A DNA stretch of 64,000 nt from GCA-2718815 sp963578105 (GTDB lineage Bacteria > Planctomycetota > Planctomycetia > Pirellulales > Pirellulaceae), in NCBI GenBank assembly GCA_963578105.1, contig CAUZBP010000003.1, forward strand, positions 62,001-126,000. The letters are read 5' to 3'. Position 1 is the first letter of the stretch. The number at the start of each line of letters is the position of its first letter. The notes under the pieces were generated by a model. That model was not told where the DNA came from. It made no database searches and saw only the letters and a program-made list of their open reading frames with translations. The translations under genes and the position numbers were made by a program. Shown one piece after another: positions 37,318 through 46,000 of this stretch.

Positions 37318-37953
37318 TCAAAACAACAGCTCGTTCGTTTTGTAGAGTCTTGTCTCGGAACAACTCTCATCCCGAAAATTGACGCAACGAGTCACTGGAA
37401 GTTCGCTCGCCAACTGCGGAAGAAAACCATCGACATACCCTCGCTGGGCCGCCTCCTCAATTGTAGTTGCCGTGGACAGGCCGGTGGACTTCAGTAGAAC
37501 GAGCTCGTCGGCTGACAAGACAACCGCTACTCGAGCCGCAATCGAATCGCTCGTTACGATCTCGTCCACAGGTAAACAAACGCCTCTACAACCTGGTTCG
37601 TGTCGCTCTAAAAATTGTTCTGCGTCGAAGAGGCAGGACCCTCCACCAACAAGACTTCGCTTCAGGTGCTCAAAATCAACAACGCAACTCACATCCTCCA
37701 GTAACCAAGACAGCGATTGCGTGTTGATACCCATGGCACGGACACACAACCAATGTTCAGCCTCTTGGCCCATCTTCTGCAAACGGCAAAAACGCTGTAC
37801 CTCATCGACCAACACCCCCCCTCCGACGATGATGATGTTCGCTTTCGGAGTTTGCACAGCGATCCATTCCCGCAGTCGGTACGACAGGTCCGGCAGAGTC
37901 AGCAGACTGCCTCCCAACTTCACAACACGCGCGGAGTGTTCAGGAACGATCAC
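37318..37953 (-). CDS. Amino-acid-kinase-fold protein, MfnE-like (methanofuran biosynthesis)
   Basis: 211 aa from a GTG at 37953 that overlaps the upstream stop codon by 4 bp (GTGA). The amino-acid-kinase fold is indicated by 'VVKLGGSLLTLPDL' (phosphate-binding loop), 'IIIVGGGVLVDEVQRF' and, near the C-terminus, 'VVLSADELVLLKSTGL'. In methanogens MfnE phosphorylates 5-(aminomethyl)-3-furanmethanol phosphate in methanofuran synthesis, and homologues accompany tetrahydromethanopterin (H4MPT) genes in methylotrophs and planctomycetes. Coupling to an MfnF-like gene supports this role. The exact reaction in bacteria is inferred, not shown here. Confidence 0.75.
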   Translation of the reverse strand: MIVPEHSARVVKLGGSLLTLPDLSYRLREWIAVQTPKANIIIVGGGVLVDEVQRFCRLQKMGQEAEHWLCVRAMGINTQSLSWLLEDVSCVVDFEHLKRSLVGGGSCLFDAEQFLERHEPGCRGVCLPVDEIVTSDSIAARVAVVLSADELVLLKSTGLSTATTIEEAAQRGYVDGFLPQLASELPVTRCVNFRDESCSETRLYKTNELLF

Positions 37954-38960
37954 GTTTCCAGACTTTCACGGGTTAAGACAGCCAAAGCATGCGCCGTGGC
38001 ACAGGGTGATACCCGACTACCAACTTTTTCTTCCCAACGAATCACAATGCCCTGATGCCCCGAGATGCGAATTGCCTGGCTCGCAAGAAATTCTCCACTT
38101 CCCGATAGAATACACGCTGTCACCTGATTTCCACAGCGCTCCTGTACCTTTTGAATCGCCAACCCGATCTGGCGGGCTTGACGGGCTGCCAATTCCGTGG
38201 CCATCCGTTCTGCGTCATCTGGAGAAAAAGAATTTACATCGGCGCAAATTACTCGAGCCAAGCGACGATGTGCTGCCGCCCTGGTTGCAGGACGTCCGTC
38301 CGCCGTATCACAGCGATCATGTTGCTCGGGTAACTGTCCCAACATAAGGTACACGTCCCAACTGGTGGCAAACCACTCGTTGGCGATAGCACATCGCCGT
38401 CCGTGATAGGTAATGTTGTCGGCAATGCCGCAAATCGGTGTTCTTTGCACGCCGGTGTACACAAGCTCCTGATACAGCAGACGTTCCGTGTCGGTGGTGC
38501 CTTTTGCCAACACTTTTTCTGAATTCAATGGAATGACATCACAAGTGGTCGACCCGACGTCAACCAGAATCGCTGTCCCCCGCGAAACAAAGCGACAACA
38601 AAAACGAGCCAACGCGTGCCAATTAGAAGCGGCGGTCAGATACGGTCGCCGGCGCGCTTCCTCGACCGACCTGTAGCTTCCGTCAGCCAGGTACACGCGG
38701 ACTTCAGTCCGACACGCCTGTTCAACTGCATCCAGAATGAATTGAACACCGTCAGTTTTGGTTTCAAAACAATCTGCCAACTCACCCGTCATTGTCACGG
38801 CCAGGAGCTCGTGTGGTGGTGCAGTCGAGATGATCTGCCCCAATTTTTGGGCCAGACACTGCGGTTCTTTCCAGAGTGCAAACGGAACCAGTGTCAAGTA
38901 TTCCAGCCCATCGGCTGCCTTGATGTTCGCTCCGCCGATATCCAATGCCAACACACTCAC
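37950..38960 (-). CDS. H4MPT-linked C1 transfer pathway protein, MfnF-like (hydantoinase/oxoprolinase fold)
   Basis: 336 aa if translation starts at the GTG at 38960, which gives the family-typical N-terminus 'MSVLALDIGGANIKAADG'. The frame is open further upstream to 39065, but those residues look non-conserved. ASKHA-type nucleotide-binding motifs are visible: 'LDIGGANIKA', 'GTAILVDVGSTTCDVIPL' and, near the end, 'ACILSGSGEFLASQAI'. The family is annotated as an H4MPT-linked C1 transfer pathway protein; the methanogen homologue MfnF joins the aminomethylfuran unit to glutamyl-tyramine. It forms a coupled pair with the MfnE-like kinase, so this planctomycete probably makes a methanofuran-like C1 carrier. 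Confidence 0.82.
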   Translation of the reverse strand: MSVLALDIGGANIKAADGLEYLTLVPFALWKEPQCLAQKLGQIISTAPPHELLAVTMTGELADCFETKTDGVQFILDAVEQACRTEVRVYLADGSYRSVEEARRRPYLTAASNWHALARFCCRFVSRGTAILVDVGSTTCDVIPLNSEKVLAKGTTDTERLLYQELVYTGVQRTPICGIADNITYHGRRCAIANEWFATSWDVYLMLGQLPEQHDRCDTADGRPATRAAAHRRLARVICADVNSFSPDDAERMATELAARQARQIGLAIQKVQERCGNQVTACILSGSGEFLASQAIRISGHQGIVIRWEEKVGSRVSPCATAHALAVLTRESLET

Positions 38961-39536
38961 CAATGCTATCCACAACGACCGGCGGCAATTCAACTCGAAA
39001 ACTTCAACCGTGAAAAGGATCTTATACCGCAACGTGGCATCAACAGACACCCAACAGCGCCTCATGAAACAGAAATCCGGGCCGCGGGAACCCCAAAAAT
39101 GACCTGTAAAAGTAAATCCTCATCTTCCCTCGTGGCACCTTGGCTCGACGAGTTCGACCAGGATGGCGTTCCCAAGGTGCTCGTCTTAGCTCAAAACCCG
39201 ACGGGGATTTCGCTGAGCACTCCGTTGGATCAACAAACAAACGCAGCCGGAAACGACCTCACCACAGGAATAGTCTGTCGGTATCCACTCCCAACTGGCG
39301 AGTAGCCCTTCTGCAAACCCAATCCGTGGCCTGTAAAATCGCCATTTCGCATCACAATACTTTATGCACTAATAGGTTACGCAGTTGGTCCGATTTTCAA
39401 TCCGAGTCCCGCAGTCACACCTCCGGCCGATGTGTGATTGCCTCGCGCGCCCGAAATTTGTACGATACTACGTCGTAACGTACTCTGAAGGCATGCTGGG
39501 CCGCTGGGGCATTAGAGTGTGTGGTGGTGACAAAGG
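38961..39536. other. Divergent intergenic region of about 575 bp
   Basis: It lies between the leftward C1-cofactor pair and the rightward second sigma-54 activator. It contains one weak small-ORF candidate (39099-39305). A short inverted repeat TACGA...TCGTA (39461-39477) sits about 60 bp before the activator gene and could be an operator. I found no strong promoter. Confidence 0.4.
39099..39305 (+). CDS. Possible small protein of 68 aa
   Basis: An ATG at 39099 opens a 68-codon frame starting MTCKSKSSSSLVAPW in an otherwise empty 575-bp gap. The product is soluble and polar, with no cysteine cluster or transmembrane helix. The upstream GGGAA is a weak and distant ribosome-binding site. No family is recognised; this may be chance. 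Confidence 0.2.
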   Translation: MTCKSKSSSSLVAPWLDEFDQDGVPKVLVLAQNPTGISLSTPLDQQTNAAGNDLTTGIVCRYPLPTGE

Positions 39537-41387
39537 ATGACCTGTTCACTTTTGATTCTCAACGGCTCGGCCCCGGGGACCACTTTACGGCTGGATGCCT
39601 CTAAACCAGAGTTCACGATCGGTCGTCATCGCACGCGCGACTTACAACTAGACGACGAACGTGTCAGCCGTCTGCACGCCAAGATCTGCTACCAAAGCGG
39701 AAACTGGCACATGGAAGATTGCGGCAGCACCAATGGAACAGTCGTCAATTCCCAGGCAGTGGATCATTCGATCCTCGAAGCGGGTGATTTGATCCGTATC
39801 GGCGACCGCCTGATTCTCTTCGTCAAAAACACGAGTGACGAGACACCCGATTCCCCTGAACCGATCCACTTCAATTCCACGAAGCTCTTTGGACGGATTC
39901 CCTCGGACGGCGGTCCGGTCGATTCCAGTCTAGCCACGACAATGTCGCGCGTGGTACGCGATTTAACAGTTCTGTGTCGCTTGGCAAACCAGTTGCATCA
40001 GCGCTCCAGCACGTCTTCGCTGGTCTCCGTGGCTGTCGAAGCTTTGGTCGATGGCATTGCAGCCGACACGGCGTCGGTCTGGCTGGTAGGTCCCGACGGA
40101 AGATTGCGGCGAGCCGCCTATTGGGGAAATGACGACGAGGCCGGTGATGATCATCTGCTGGCCAGCCTGGCGGTGGAAAAGAACGAAGTGATTCGTCTGG
40201 AAAAACCCATTCGAAGCGTTGAAGAAACCATTGACGACGTCCAGGAGCTGATGGCCGCCGATGCAGGCTTGGCAATAGGAATCCCCATTCCGGGACGCGA
40301 AGCCTGCAGGGGTGCAATCGAATGCCGGCGTTTGGCCGATCGCAAGCCATTTTCCAATAGTGACTTGGACTTTTCTGTGGTCGTGGCACATCAAACCGGA
40401 GCAGCGTTGGAAAATCTGGAACACCGAGAGCGGCTGGAGCAGGCAAACCAGGAATTGCGACAACGTGTTCACAGTCAAAGTTCACTGACCGGTGATAGTC
40501 CTTCCATGCAGAATATTTTGGATCAAATTACGAGAGTTGGTCCCACAGATTCAACGGTTTTGATTCTGGGTGAAAGTGGAACTGGCAAGGAACTCGTTGC
40601 TCGGTCCATCCACGACCTGAGCCGCCACAGCGAAGGGCCTTTCATTGCTATCAACTGTGCCGCGTTCAGCGAATCACTTCTGGAAAGTGAACTCTTTGGC
40701 CATGAAGCCGGTGCCTTTACGGGAGCGGATCGCAGGCGTTTGGGCCAGTTCGAACGAGCTCACCGCGGAACGATCTTTCTCGACGAAGTAGGAGAGATGA
40801 CTGCAAATTGCCAGGTCAAACTTTTGCGTCTGCTGGAGGGCCACCCCTTTGAAAGAGTTGGTGGCGAGGACACGGTCAGTGTCTCTGTTCGCGTAGTGGC
40901 AGCGACGCATCGGGATCTTGCCGACCTGGCACGTCAGGGAAAGTTCCGTGAAGACCTTTTTTATCGGCTCCGAGTGATCGACATGCATCTACCGCCCTTG
41001 CGGGAACGTGGCGATGACGTCATCGAACTGGCGGCACAATTTCTCGATCATTTCATTCGGCAGATCGGTCGGGGACCGCGGCGTCTATCTCAAATAGCCC
41101 TTGATGCGATCCGTCGCTATGAATGGCCAGGAAATGTACGCGAACTCAAAAACTCTGTCGAGCGGGCTGTGGTACTGAGCCGATCAGACGAGATCATGCC
41201 CGTTGATCTGGGGATTCCGCAGATCGACACTGGAACCGAAGATCCGCCCGAATTGATCCCTCTGAGAGATGCTGAACGAAAACACATCGACTACGTTCTT
41301 TGGAAAGTCGGCGGCAACAAGACCGAAGCCTGTCGTGTACTGGGAATCAGCCGTGCCACGCTGTATGCAAAATTAAATGATGACTAA
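39537..41387 (+). CDS. Second FHA-GAF sigma-54-dependent transcriptional activator
   Basis: 616 aa. The FHA domain (about 5-95) has Gly29-Arg30, 'SRLH' 44-47 and 'STNG' 64-67. A GAF domain occupies about 140-295. The AAA+ domain shows Walker A 'GESGTGKE' (345-352), 'GAFTGA' (392-397) and 'GTIFLDEVGEM', and a Fis helix-turn-helix ends the protein ('NKTEACRVLGISRATLYAKL'). It is a paralogue of the protein encoded at 33365-35398 with the same domain order but a shorter FHA-GAF linker. No histidine kinase or receiver domain is nearby, so input probably comes through Ser/Thr phosphorylation read by the FHA domain. The monocistronic setting gives no hint of its target. Confidence 0.93.
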   Translation: MTCSLLILNGSAPGTTLRLDASKPEFTIGRHRTRDLQLDDERVSRLHAKICYQSGNWHMEDCGSTNGTVVNSQAVDHSILEAGDLIRIGDRLILFVKNTSDETPDSPEPIHFNSTKLFGRIPSDGGPVDSSLATTMSRVVRDLTVLCRLANQLHQRSSTSSLVSVAVEALVDGIAADTASVWLVGPDGRLRRAAYWGNDDEAGDDHLLASLAVEKNEVIRLEKPIRSVEETIDDVQELMAADAGLAIGIPIPGREACRGAIECRRLADRKPFSNSDLDFSVVVAHQTGAALENLEHRERLEQANQELRQRVHSQSSLTGDSPSMQNILDQITRVGPTDSTVLILGESGTGKELVARSIHDLSRHSEGPFIAINCAAFSESLLESELFGHEAGAFTGADRRRLGQFERAHRGTIFLDEVGEMTANCQVKLLRLLEGHPFERVGGEDTVSVSVRVVAATHRDLADLARQGKFREDLFYRLRVIDMHLPPLRERGDDVIELAAQFLDHFIRQIGRGPRRLSQIALDAIRRYEWPGNVRELKNSVERAVVLSRSDEIMPVDLGIPQIDTGTEDPPELIPLRDAERKHIDYVLWKVGGNKTEACRVLGISRATLYAKLNDD

Positions 41388-41422
41388 ATGATACGGTCAA
41401 CAGATTTAGCGAGGAGAAAAGT

Positions 41423-41451
41423 TTGGCGTTTTGTTTGATCGTCTTTATACT
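41423..41451 (+). promoter_or_regulatory. Sigma-70-like promoter upstream of the DUF1501 gene
   Basis: -35 TTGGCG (41423-41428), 17-bp spacer, -10 TATACT (41446-41451). The -10 matches five of six and the -35 four of six. The predicted leader to the ATG at 41557 is about 100 nt. Confidence 0.4.
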
Positions 41452-41556
41452 AAGAGTTACTCATCAGAGCGGCCCCGCCGGTGTGCTGCACACTGGTAAC
41501 CAACAAATGCGGTACTTAATTTTCTCTTGAGAGCATTTCAAGAGAAGGTTGACGGG

Positions 41557-42924
41557 ATGCCTGACATGACGTCAAAACAACAACTATCTCGTCGCGAAAT
41601 GTTGCGGATCGGTTCCGTGGGTGCTACGGGTCTTTCGTTGGCCCAACTCTTGAAAGCCGATGTGATCAACCGATCGTCCGGAGTCGCACCCAGGGCCACT
41701 TCGTGCATCATCATTCATCTCAACGGCGGCCCAAGCCATCTGGACATGTGGGACATGAAGCCGAATGGACCATCGGAAAGTCGGGGCGAGTTCAAGCCGA
41801 TCCCCTCGTCGCTGCCTGGAATTCAGTTGTGTGAACACCTGCCACGGCTTTCTCAAGTGATACACCACTGTACCCTGGTCCGTTCGATGCACCACAGTGT
41901 CAACAATTCACATGCAGCTGCCGTTTACGTCTCGCTCACCGGTCATGATCGGGGTGAAGCTGGCGGAGGAGCCAAACCGACAGATCACCCCTGTCCAGGT
42001 GCCGTCGTATCGCTTCTGAGACCTCCAGTTCAGGATGCCGTGGGACACGTCTCACTTCCGTACCAGACCACGGAAGGCACAGGTGGACCACCCCAACCTG
42101 GATTTTACGCAGGCTGGCTTGGAAAAGGACACGACCCGCTTTGGGTATTGCAAGACCCGAATGCAGATGGCTTTGGAATTCCCACCCTGACCTTGCCCTC
42201 CGATGTTTCCCCAGAACGCTTAGCCGCACGTGTTCAATTACTAACCCGGTCAGGAGGGCAACTGGCAGCCAGGGGGCTTCACACGGCAAGCAGCGCGATG
42301 ACGGAATTTAAAGGGCGGGCCCTTGATCTATTGACTTCCTCCAGGGCACAACAGGCCTTCGAGATCCACCGTGAATCCGAACAACTTCGCACTTCCTACG
42401 GTCGAAACATTTATGGCCAAAGCATACTTTTAGCGCGCCGACTGATCGAAGCCGGAACACGAGTCGTCACCATGACTTGGGCTCCCAGCGCCAATGACAC
42501 GTGGGACACCCATTCAAGCAACTTCAAAATGCTGAAAACAACGCTGCTTCCACAATTCGATGCAGCCTGCAGTACGCTACTTACTGATTTATTACAGCGT
42601 GGCATGTTGGACGACACGCTGGTGGCAGTCCTTGGTGATTTCGGGCGTACTCCGACGATCAACGTAAACGATGCGGGACGCGACCACTGGAATCATTGCT
42701 ATACCATTTTACTGGCTGGTGGTGGCATTCGATCCGGGTACGTTCATGGTGCCAGTGATCGTGCCGGAGCTTGGCCGGCCGATCATCCAGTGGCGCCTGC
42801 AGAAATCATCGCAACGATGTATCATTTGCTGGGTGTCGATTACCGCCGCATCATCAACGACCAACTGGGGCGCCCACAACAGGTTGTACCTGAAGGTCGG
42901 CTGCTCCCGGAAATTCTGTCCTGA
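41557..42924 (+). CDS. DUF1501 protein with twin-arginine signal
   Basis: 455 aa from ATG 41557 (GAGAAGG about 9 nt upstream). The Tat signal is 'QLSRREMLRIGSVGATGLSL'. The alkaline-phosphatase/sulfatase-like DUF1501 fold is indicated by 'CIIIHLNGGPSHLDMWDMKP', 'LVRSMHHSVNNSHAAAVY', 'WDTHSSNFKML' and the C-terminal 'VAVLGDFGRTPTIN' and 'GRDHWNHC' motif. These are candidate metal-binding positions. The family is massively expanded in planctomycetes and nearly always sits beside a DUF1549/DUF1553 cytochrome-like partner; none is present here. It probably hydrolyses an ester of a sulfated or phosphorylated polymer in the periplasm, but the substrate is unknown. Confidence 0.9.
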   Translation: MPDMTSKQQLSRREMLRIGSVGATGLSLAQLLKADVINRSSGVAPRATSCIIIHLNGGPSHLDMWDMKPNGPSESRGEFKPIPSSLPGIQLCEHLPRLSQVIHHCTLVRSMHHSVNNSHAAAVYVSLTGHDRGEAGGGAKPTDHPCPGAVVSLLRPPVQDAVGHVSLPYQTTEGTGGPPQPGFYAGWLGKGHDPLWVLQDPNADGFGIPTLTLPSDVSPERLAARVQLLTRSGGQLAARGLHTASSAMTEFKGRALDLLTSSRAQQAFEIHRESEQLRTSYGRNIYGQSILLARRLIEAGTRVVTMTWAPSANDTWDTHSSNFKMLKTTLLPQFDAACSTLLTDLLQRGMLDDTLVAVLGDFGRTPTINVNDAGRDHWNHCYTILLAGGGIRSGYVHGASDRAGAWPADHPVAPAEIIATMYHLLGVDYRRIINDQLGRPQQVVPEGRLLPEILS

Positions 42925-43127
42925 GTCCAAACGACACCCATTTGCCACTTGGAACGAAATGTCTTTAGCGCGGCAGGTGTCGAATCGAAAGAAACGCCTC
43001 AAAACAAGGGGTTTTCCCGACACGGCATCTGAGTAAATGGTGCATAATCCGAAAAGCTCCCAGCGAATCGCCGTGCTAAGTAACCCTCAAAGAAAGGCCT
43101 TCTGAGAAACCGTCAAGGTCTGAGGTT

Positions 43128-43730
43128 TTAACAACGGTTCAATCGAGCAGGTCCACTCAGGAAGCCGCTTGCACGGACATAGAAACGCAGCTTCAAATCC
43201 TGCGCGCTGGAAATCCCAATTCGAGCCGAACGACCAATGCTGTTCTCCGGAAAATCTTCTTCACGGACCATCCACAATTTGTCGCCGCGTGTCAGGTCCC
43301 AACCGTTCAGATCGAGATCAACATCAAGAGCTTGACAAAGTCGAGCGGGCCCCCGGGTCAGGTCACGTGGACGACGGTTCTGGCGCCGCTCGCTCATCAA
43401 TTCCAGGCCGCATAGCGGTTCGATCGCACGAATTAGTACAGCGCTGCCCGTCCCGGGAGCCTGAGTCACTGCGTTCAGACAAAACTTGGCGTGGATCGTG
43501 TAAATGTAGGCGTGCCCGGGAACTCCGAACATGGCCGCATTGCGCCGTGTTGGGCCGCAATGCGTATGGCAAGCCGCGTCCCCCTCGGCAAGGTACGCCT
43601 CTGTTTCGACGATGCGGCCTCCCGTTACTCCTGACTCGGTTTTACGAATCAGCAGGGTTCCCAGCATTTCCCGGGCAACTGTCGCCGGATCTCGGTCGAA
43701 AAATTTACGCGGCAGTGGTTGATTCATCAT
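43128..43730 (-). CDS. DNA-3-methyladenine glycosylase (AAG/MPG family)
   Basis: 200 aa from ATG 43730; the frame extends upstream but the family N-terminus is 'QPLPRKFFDRDPATVAREML'. Signature stretches are 'LGTLLIRK', 'GGRIVETEAYLAEGDAACH' (which contains the catalytic Glu), 'RRNAAMFGVPGHAYIYTIHA', 'FCLNAVTQAPGTGSAVLIRA' and 'LTRGPARLCQAL'. The enzyme removes alkylated purines (3-methyladenine, hypoxanthine) in base-excision repair. Length and motif order are standard for the bacterial family. It is a single gene between two gaps, with no operon partner. Confidence 0.92.
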   Translation of the reverse strand: MMNQPLPRKFFDRDPATVAREMLGTLLIRKTESGVTGGRIVETEAYLAEGDAACHTHCGPTRRNAAMFGVPGHAYIYTIHAKFCLNAVTQAPGTGSAVLIRAIEPLCGLELMSERRQNRRPRDLTRGPARLCQALDVDLDLNGWDLTRGDKLWMVREEDFPENSIGRSARIGISSAQDLKLRFYVRASGFLSGPARLNRC

Positions 43731-43914
43731 GGTGTGCTGAGGGGCTGAAGTTTCTAGAATGAACCAGGAACTTGAAACACCGGTTGGAGGCAATCCTGAC
43801 TCTACACAATTCCCCTTCCTGCCGACTGAATCGGACTTCGTGGGACCGAAACTATTCATCAGGAAATCCGGAAACGTATTTGAATTCCCCGTCGTGAAAT
43901 CACCATCTAGGTGA

Positions 43915-44973
43915 TTAGGCTCGTAGTTCCTGAGGATGTCCCCTTTCGATGCACTGCCTCGTCACATTTCCTTGTGCATCAAACTTCACATGCTCTGCAC
44001 GCAGCGAGTAATTCCCAGGTTTAGAAAGGGCGACATCCAGTATGAGTTCCGCCAGATTGCCGTTCACAATTCGTCTCAACCCGACGTAAGAAGTCGTGAG
44101 TCGCGGGTTGACCTCAATGACCACATCCTCGCCGCCTTGAACATCGCTTCCCAGCACCATGTCAATTCCAAGGTATCCTGCCAAGCTACCGGGCAGGGCA
44201 TCAACCACCTCGAGTGCCAGGGCCTGGGCACGACGGCACCGATCAGCTTCGATGGGTACTTCACCGCCCCGGTAATGAAATCCTGAACTTGGTTCAACAA
44301 ACTGCCGACAGGCGGGCAGAGCCAAGCAGTACCGCGGGCCCCCCAGAATTGCCACACTGGCTGCCATTCCGTTGTGAAATTCTTCCAATCGCAAGTTGCG
44401 CCCGGAAGACTCGGTAACCGGCACATCATCCCGCCCTTCAATCAGTTTGATTCCGATCGAACCGGCACCGTCCACGGGCTTCAAAACGGCCGGATACTTG
44501 AAATCTTCAGGCAACGTCTGCTCGGCACCCAAAAGTATCCCGTGGGGAACCTTCAGGCCTGCATGAGTCAGCCTCCTACAGAGTACGTGCTTGTCACTCG
44601 CGATCTCTACCAGTTCAGTGTTCGGACCGAGCAGGTGCCCGCCAACCGCTTCGACAATTCGACAACGCTCAAGAAGTACCCCGCCAAACTCTGGCGCGAT
44701 CACTACCGTCCAGTCCGATTCTTCAGCGAGTCTTTGGAAAAGCCGAATTTCTTCTTCCGGTTGATGTACTTTCCAGCATTTCGCTTCGGACACGTTCGGC
44801 ATCTCGAGTCGAGAATCACACAATAACGTTACCCGCACATCAGTCATGCGCGCGAAGTCGCTTGCCATGGTAGTGACCATCGCCAACGCTTCACCCATCA
44901 AGGGACCGCGGGGCACTTCAGAGTGTGACAGCAATCCGCCTCCCGTGATGAACTCGTAGACGAACACCTGCAT
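43915..44973 (-). CDS. ATP-grasp ligase, MfnD-like (methanofuran/H4MPT C1 pathway)
   Basis: 352 aa from ATG 44973, giving the start 'MQVFVYEFITGGGLL'. ATP-grasp landmarks are 'ASDKHVLCRRLTHAGLKVP', 'YPAVLKPVDGAGSIGIKLI' (nucleotide-binding Lys), 'GYLGIDMVLG' and 'DVVIEVNPRLTTSYVGLRR' (metal-binding Glu and Asn). ATP-grasp proteins with this N-terminus occur in H4MPT-linked C1 clusters. The methanogen counterpart MfnD ligates glutamate to tyramine. With the MfnE- and MfnF-like genes 6 kb away, three steps of a methanofuran-type side chain are represented. The assignment rests on family resemblance and context. Confidence 0.72.
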   Translation of the reverse strand: MQVFVYEFITGGGLLSHSEVPRGPLMGEALAMVTTMASDFARMTDVRVTLLCDSRLEMPNVSEAKCWKVHQPEEEIRLFQRLAEESDWTVVIAPEFGGVLLERCRIVEAVGGHLLGPNTELVEIASDKHVLCRRLTHAGLKVPHGILLGAEQTLPEDFKYPAVLKPVDGAGSIGIKLIEGRDDVPVTESSGRNLRLEEFHNGMAASVAILGGPRYCLALPACRQFVEPSSGFHYRGGEVPIEADRCRRAQALALEVVDALPGSLAGYLGIDMVLGSDVQGGEDVVIEVNPRLTTSYVGLRRIVNGNLAELILDVALSKPGNYSLRAEHVKFDAQGNVTRQCIERGHPQELRA

Positions 44974-45140
44974 GAAATTCAACCCGTTAGAATTATTACC
45001 TGCCGGGCACGCCTGTTCGAGTTGGCCGGTAAATGAGGGGCTGCGACCAGAGGTCCGGATTGACTGCTTCCTCAGTCATTCGATTTTCTCGTCAGACACA
45101 TGCGTCCAACAACGGACCGAGATTAACAGCACAAGTGGAC

Positions 45141-45458
45141 TCAGAAGATGCCCAGTTGATCCTTGGCATCTTCAGTCATACGATCAGGCGTCCAAGGAGG
45201 ATCCATGACAATCTTGACCTCCACTTCGCCCACGCCTTCCATCGCACTGACTGACTGTTTGCTTTGGCCAATGAGTTGTGGCCCGGCAGGACAAGCCGGG
45301 CTGGTCATCGTCATTTCGATCATGACGTTCGTCGTCCCTTCGCCATCTTCTTCCAGATTGACAACGTAAATCAATCCAAGGTCGACAATGTTGACGAACA
45401 GTTCGGGATCCACCACTTTTTTCAATTCTTCTCGTACAGCGTCTTCTGAAATCGACAT
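45141..45458 (-). CDS. DUF59/MIP18-family Fe-S assembly factor, SufT-like
   Basis: 105 aa from ATG 45458 (AGGAA about 10 nt upstream); a GTG at 45485 would add nine residues. The domain is complete: 'LKKVVDPELFVNIVDLGLIY', 'VMIEMTMTSPACPAGPQLI' with the conserved Cys, and 'VEVKIVMDPPWTPDRMTEDA'. DUF59 proteins help maturation of Fe-S proteins. As the last gene of the leftward suf locus it fits the SufT role. Confidence 0.9.
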   Translation of the reverse strand: MSISEDAVREELKKVVDPELFVNIVDLGLIYVVNLEEDGEGTTNVMIEMTMTSPACPAGPQLIGQSKQSVSAMEGVGEVEVKIVMDPPWTPDRMTEDAKDQLGIF

Positions 45459-45562
45459 ACTTGGGGGTTCCTTGTCAATCGCCACGTGTCATCCATTGGG
45501 TTGTCAACGGACGTAACGGATTTTACCACAAAACGGTTGACAGCAGCCAAAAACTACCAGAG

Positions 45563-45880
45563 TCAGGTCTCAATAATTCTCACGTACAACTCATCACCCT
45601 CGACCTTTACTTCGTGAACAGCTGTCGGTTCGGTGGCCGGCATGGTGAGGGCTTTACCACTACGAATATCAAACTTCGCCCCATGCCGTGGACATGCTAT
45701 CTCCAATCCGTCCAACTTTCCTTCACCCAGAGGACCTCCGTCATGGGTACACACGTCATCGAGACAATAAAAATCGCCATCTGCCTGAAACACTACCACC
45801 AGACGATCTTCGATCTCGATATAAGTCTTGCCCCCTTCGGGAACATCCTGAGTACTGGCCACTTTGACAAAGTCAGACAT
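45563..45880 (-). CDS. Rieske-type [2Fe-2S] ferredoxin
   Basis: 105 aa from ATG 45880. The two ligand boxes are 'CTHDGGPLGEG' (Cys44, His46) and 'CPRHGAKFD' (Cys63, His66), in a compact non-membrane Rieske domain like the NirD or biphenyl-dioxygenase ferredoxins. Rieske ferredoxins of this type are often found inside suf operons (for example next to sufBCD in Actinobacteria and planctomycetes), where an electron-donor role is suspected. It lies between sufD and the DUF59 gene. Confidence 0.92.
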   Translation of the reverse strand: MSDFVKVASTQDVPEGGKTYIEIEDRLVVVFQADGDFYCLDDVCTHDGGPLGEGKLDGLEIACPRHGAKFDIRSGKALTMPATEPTAVHEVKVEGDELYVRIIET

Positions 45881-46000
45881 TGACAACAAATTCTTTCAAA
45901 AAGGATCGCGGACAAAATCACAAAGATCGGTTTTCCAAACGGGTTCTCGAGTGAACCAGCAAAACTTCCTTCCATCTGCCAGATCGTTCTGGGGCACCAC

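Noticed and set aside
37379..38347. 322-codon plus-strand frame opposite the MfnE/MfnF-like pair
   Set aside because: It runs across two coupled minus-strand genes with nucleotide-binding motifs; its composition (Arg/Ser/Thr-rich) is typical of a shadow frame.
39140..39160. TGGCAC-containing stretch considered as a sigma-54 (-24/-12) promoter
   Set aside because: The TGC of the -12 element is not at the required distance. I found no convincing -24/-12 site upstream of any gene in the window.
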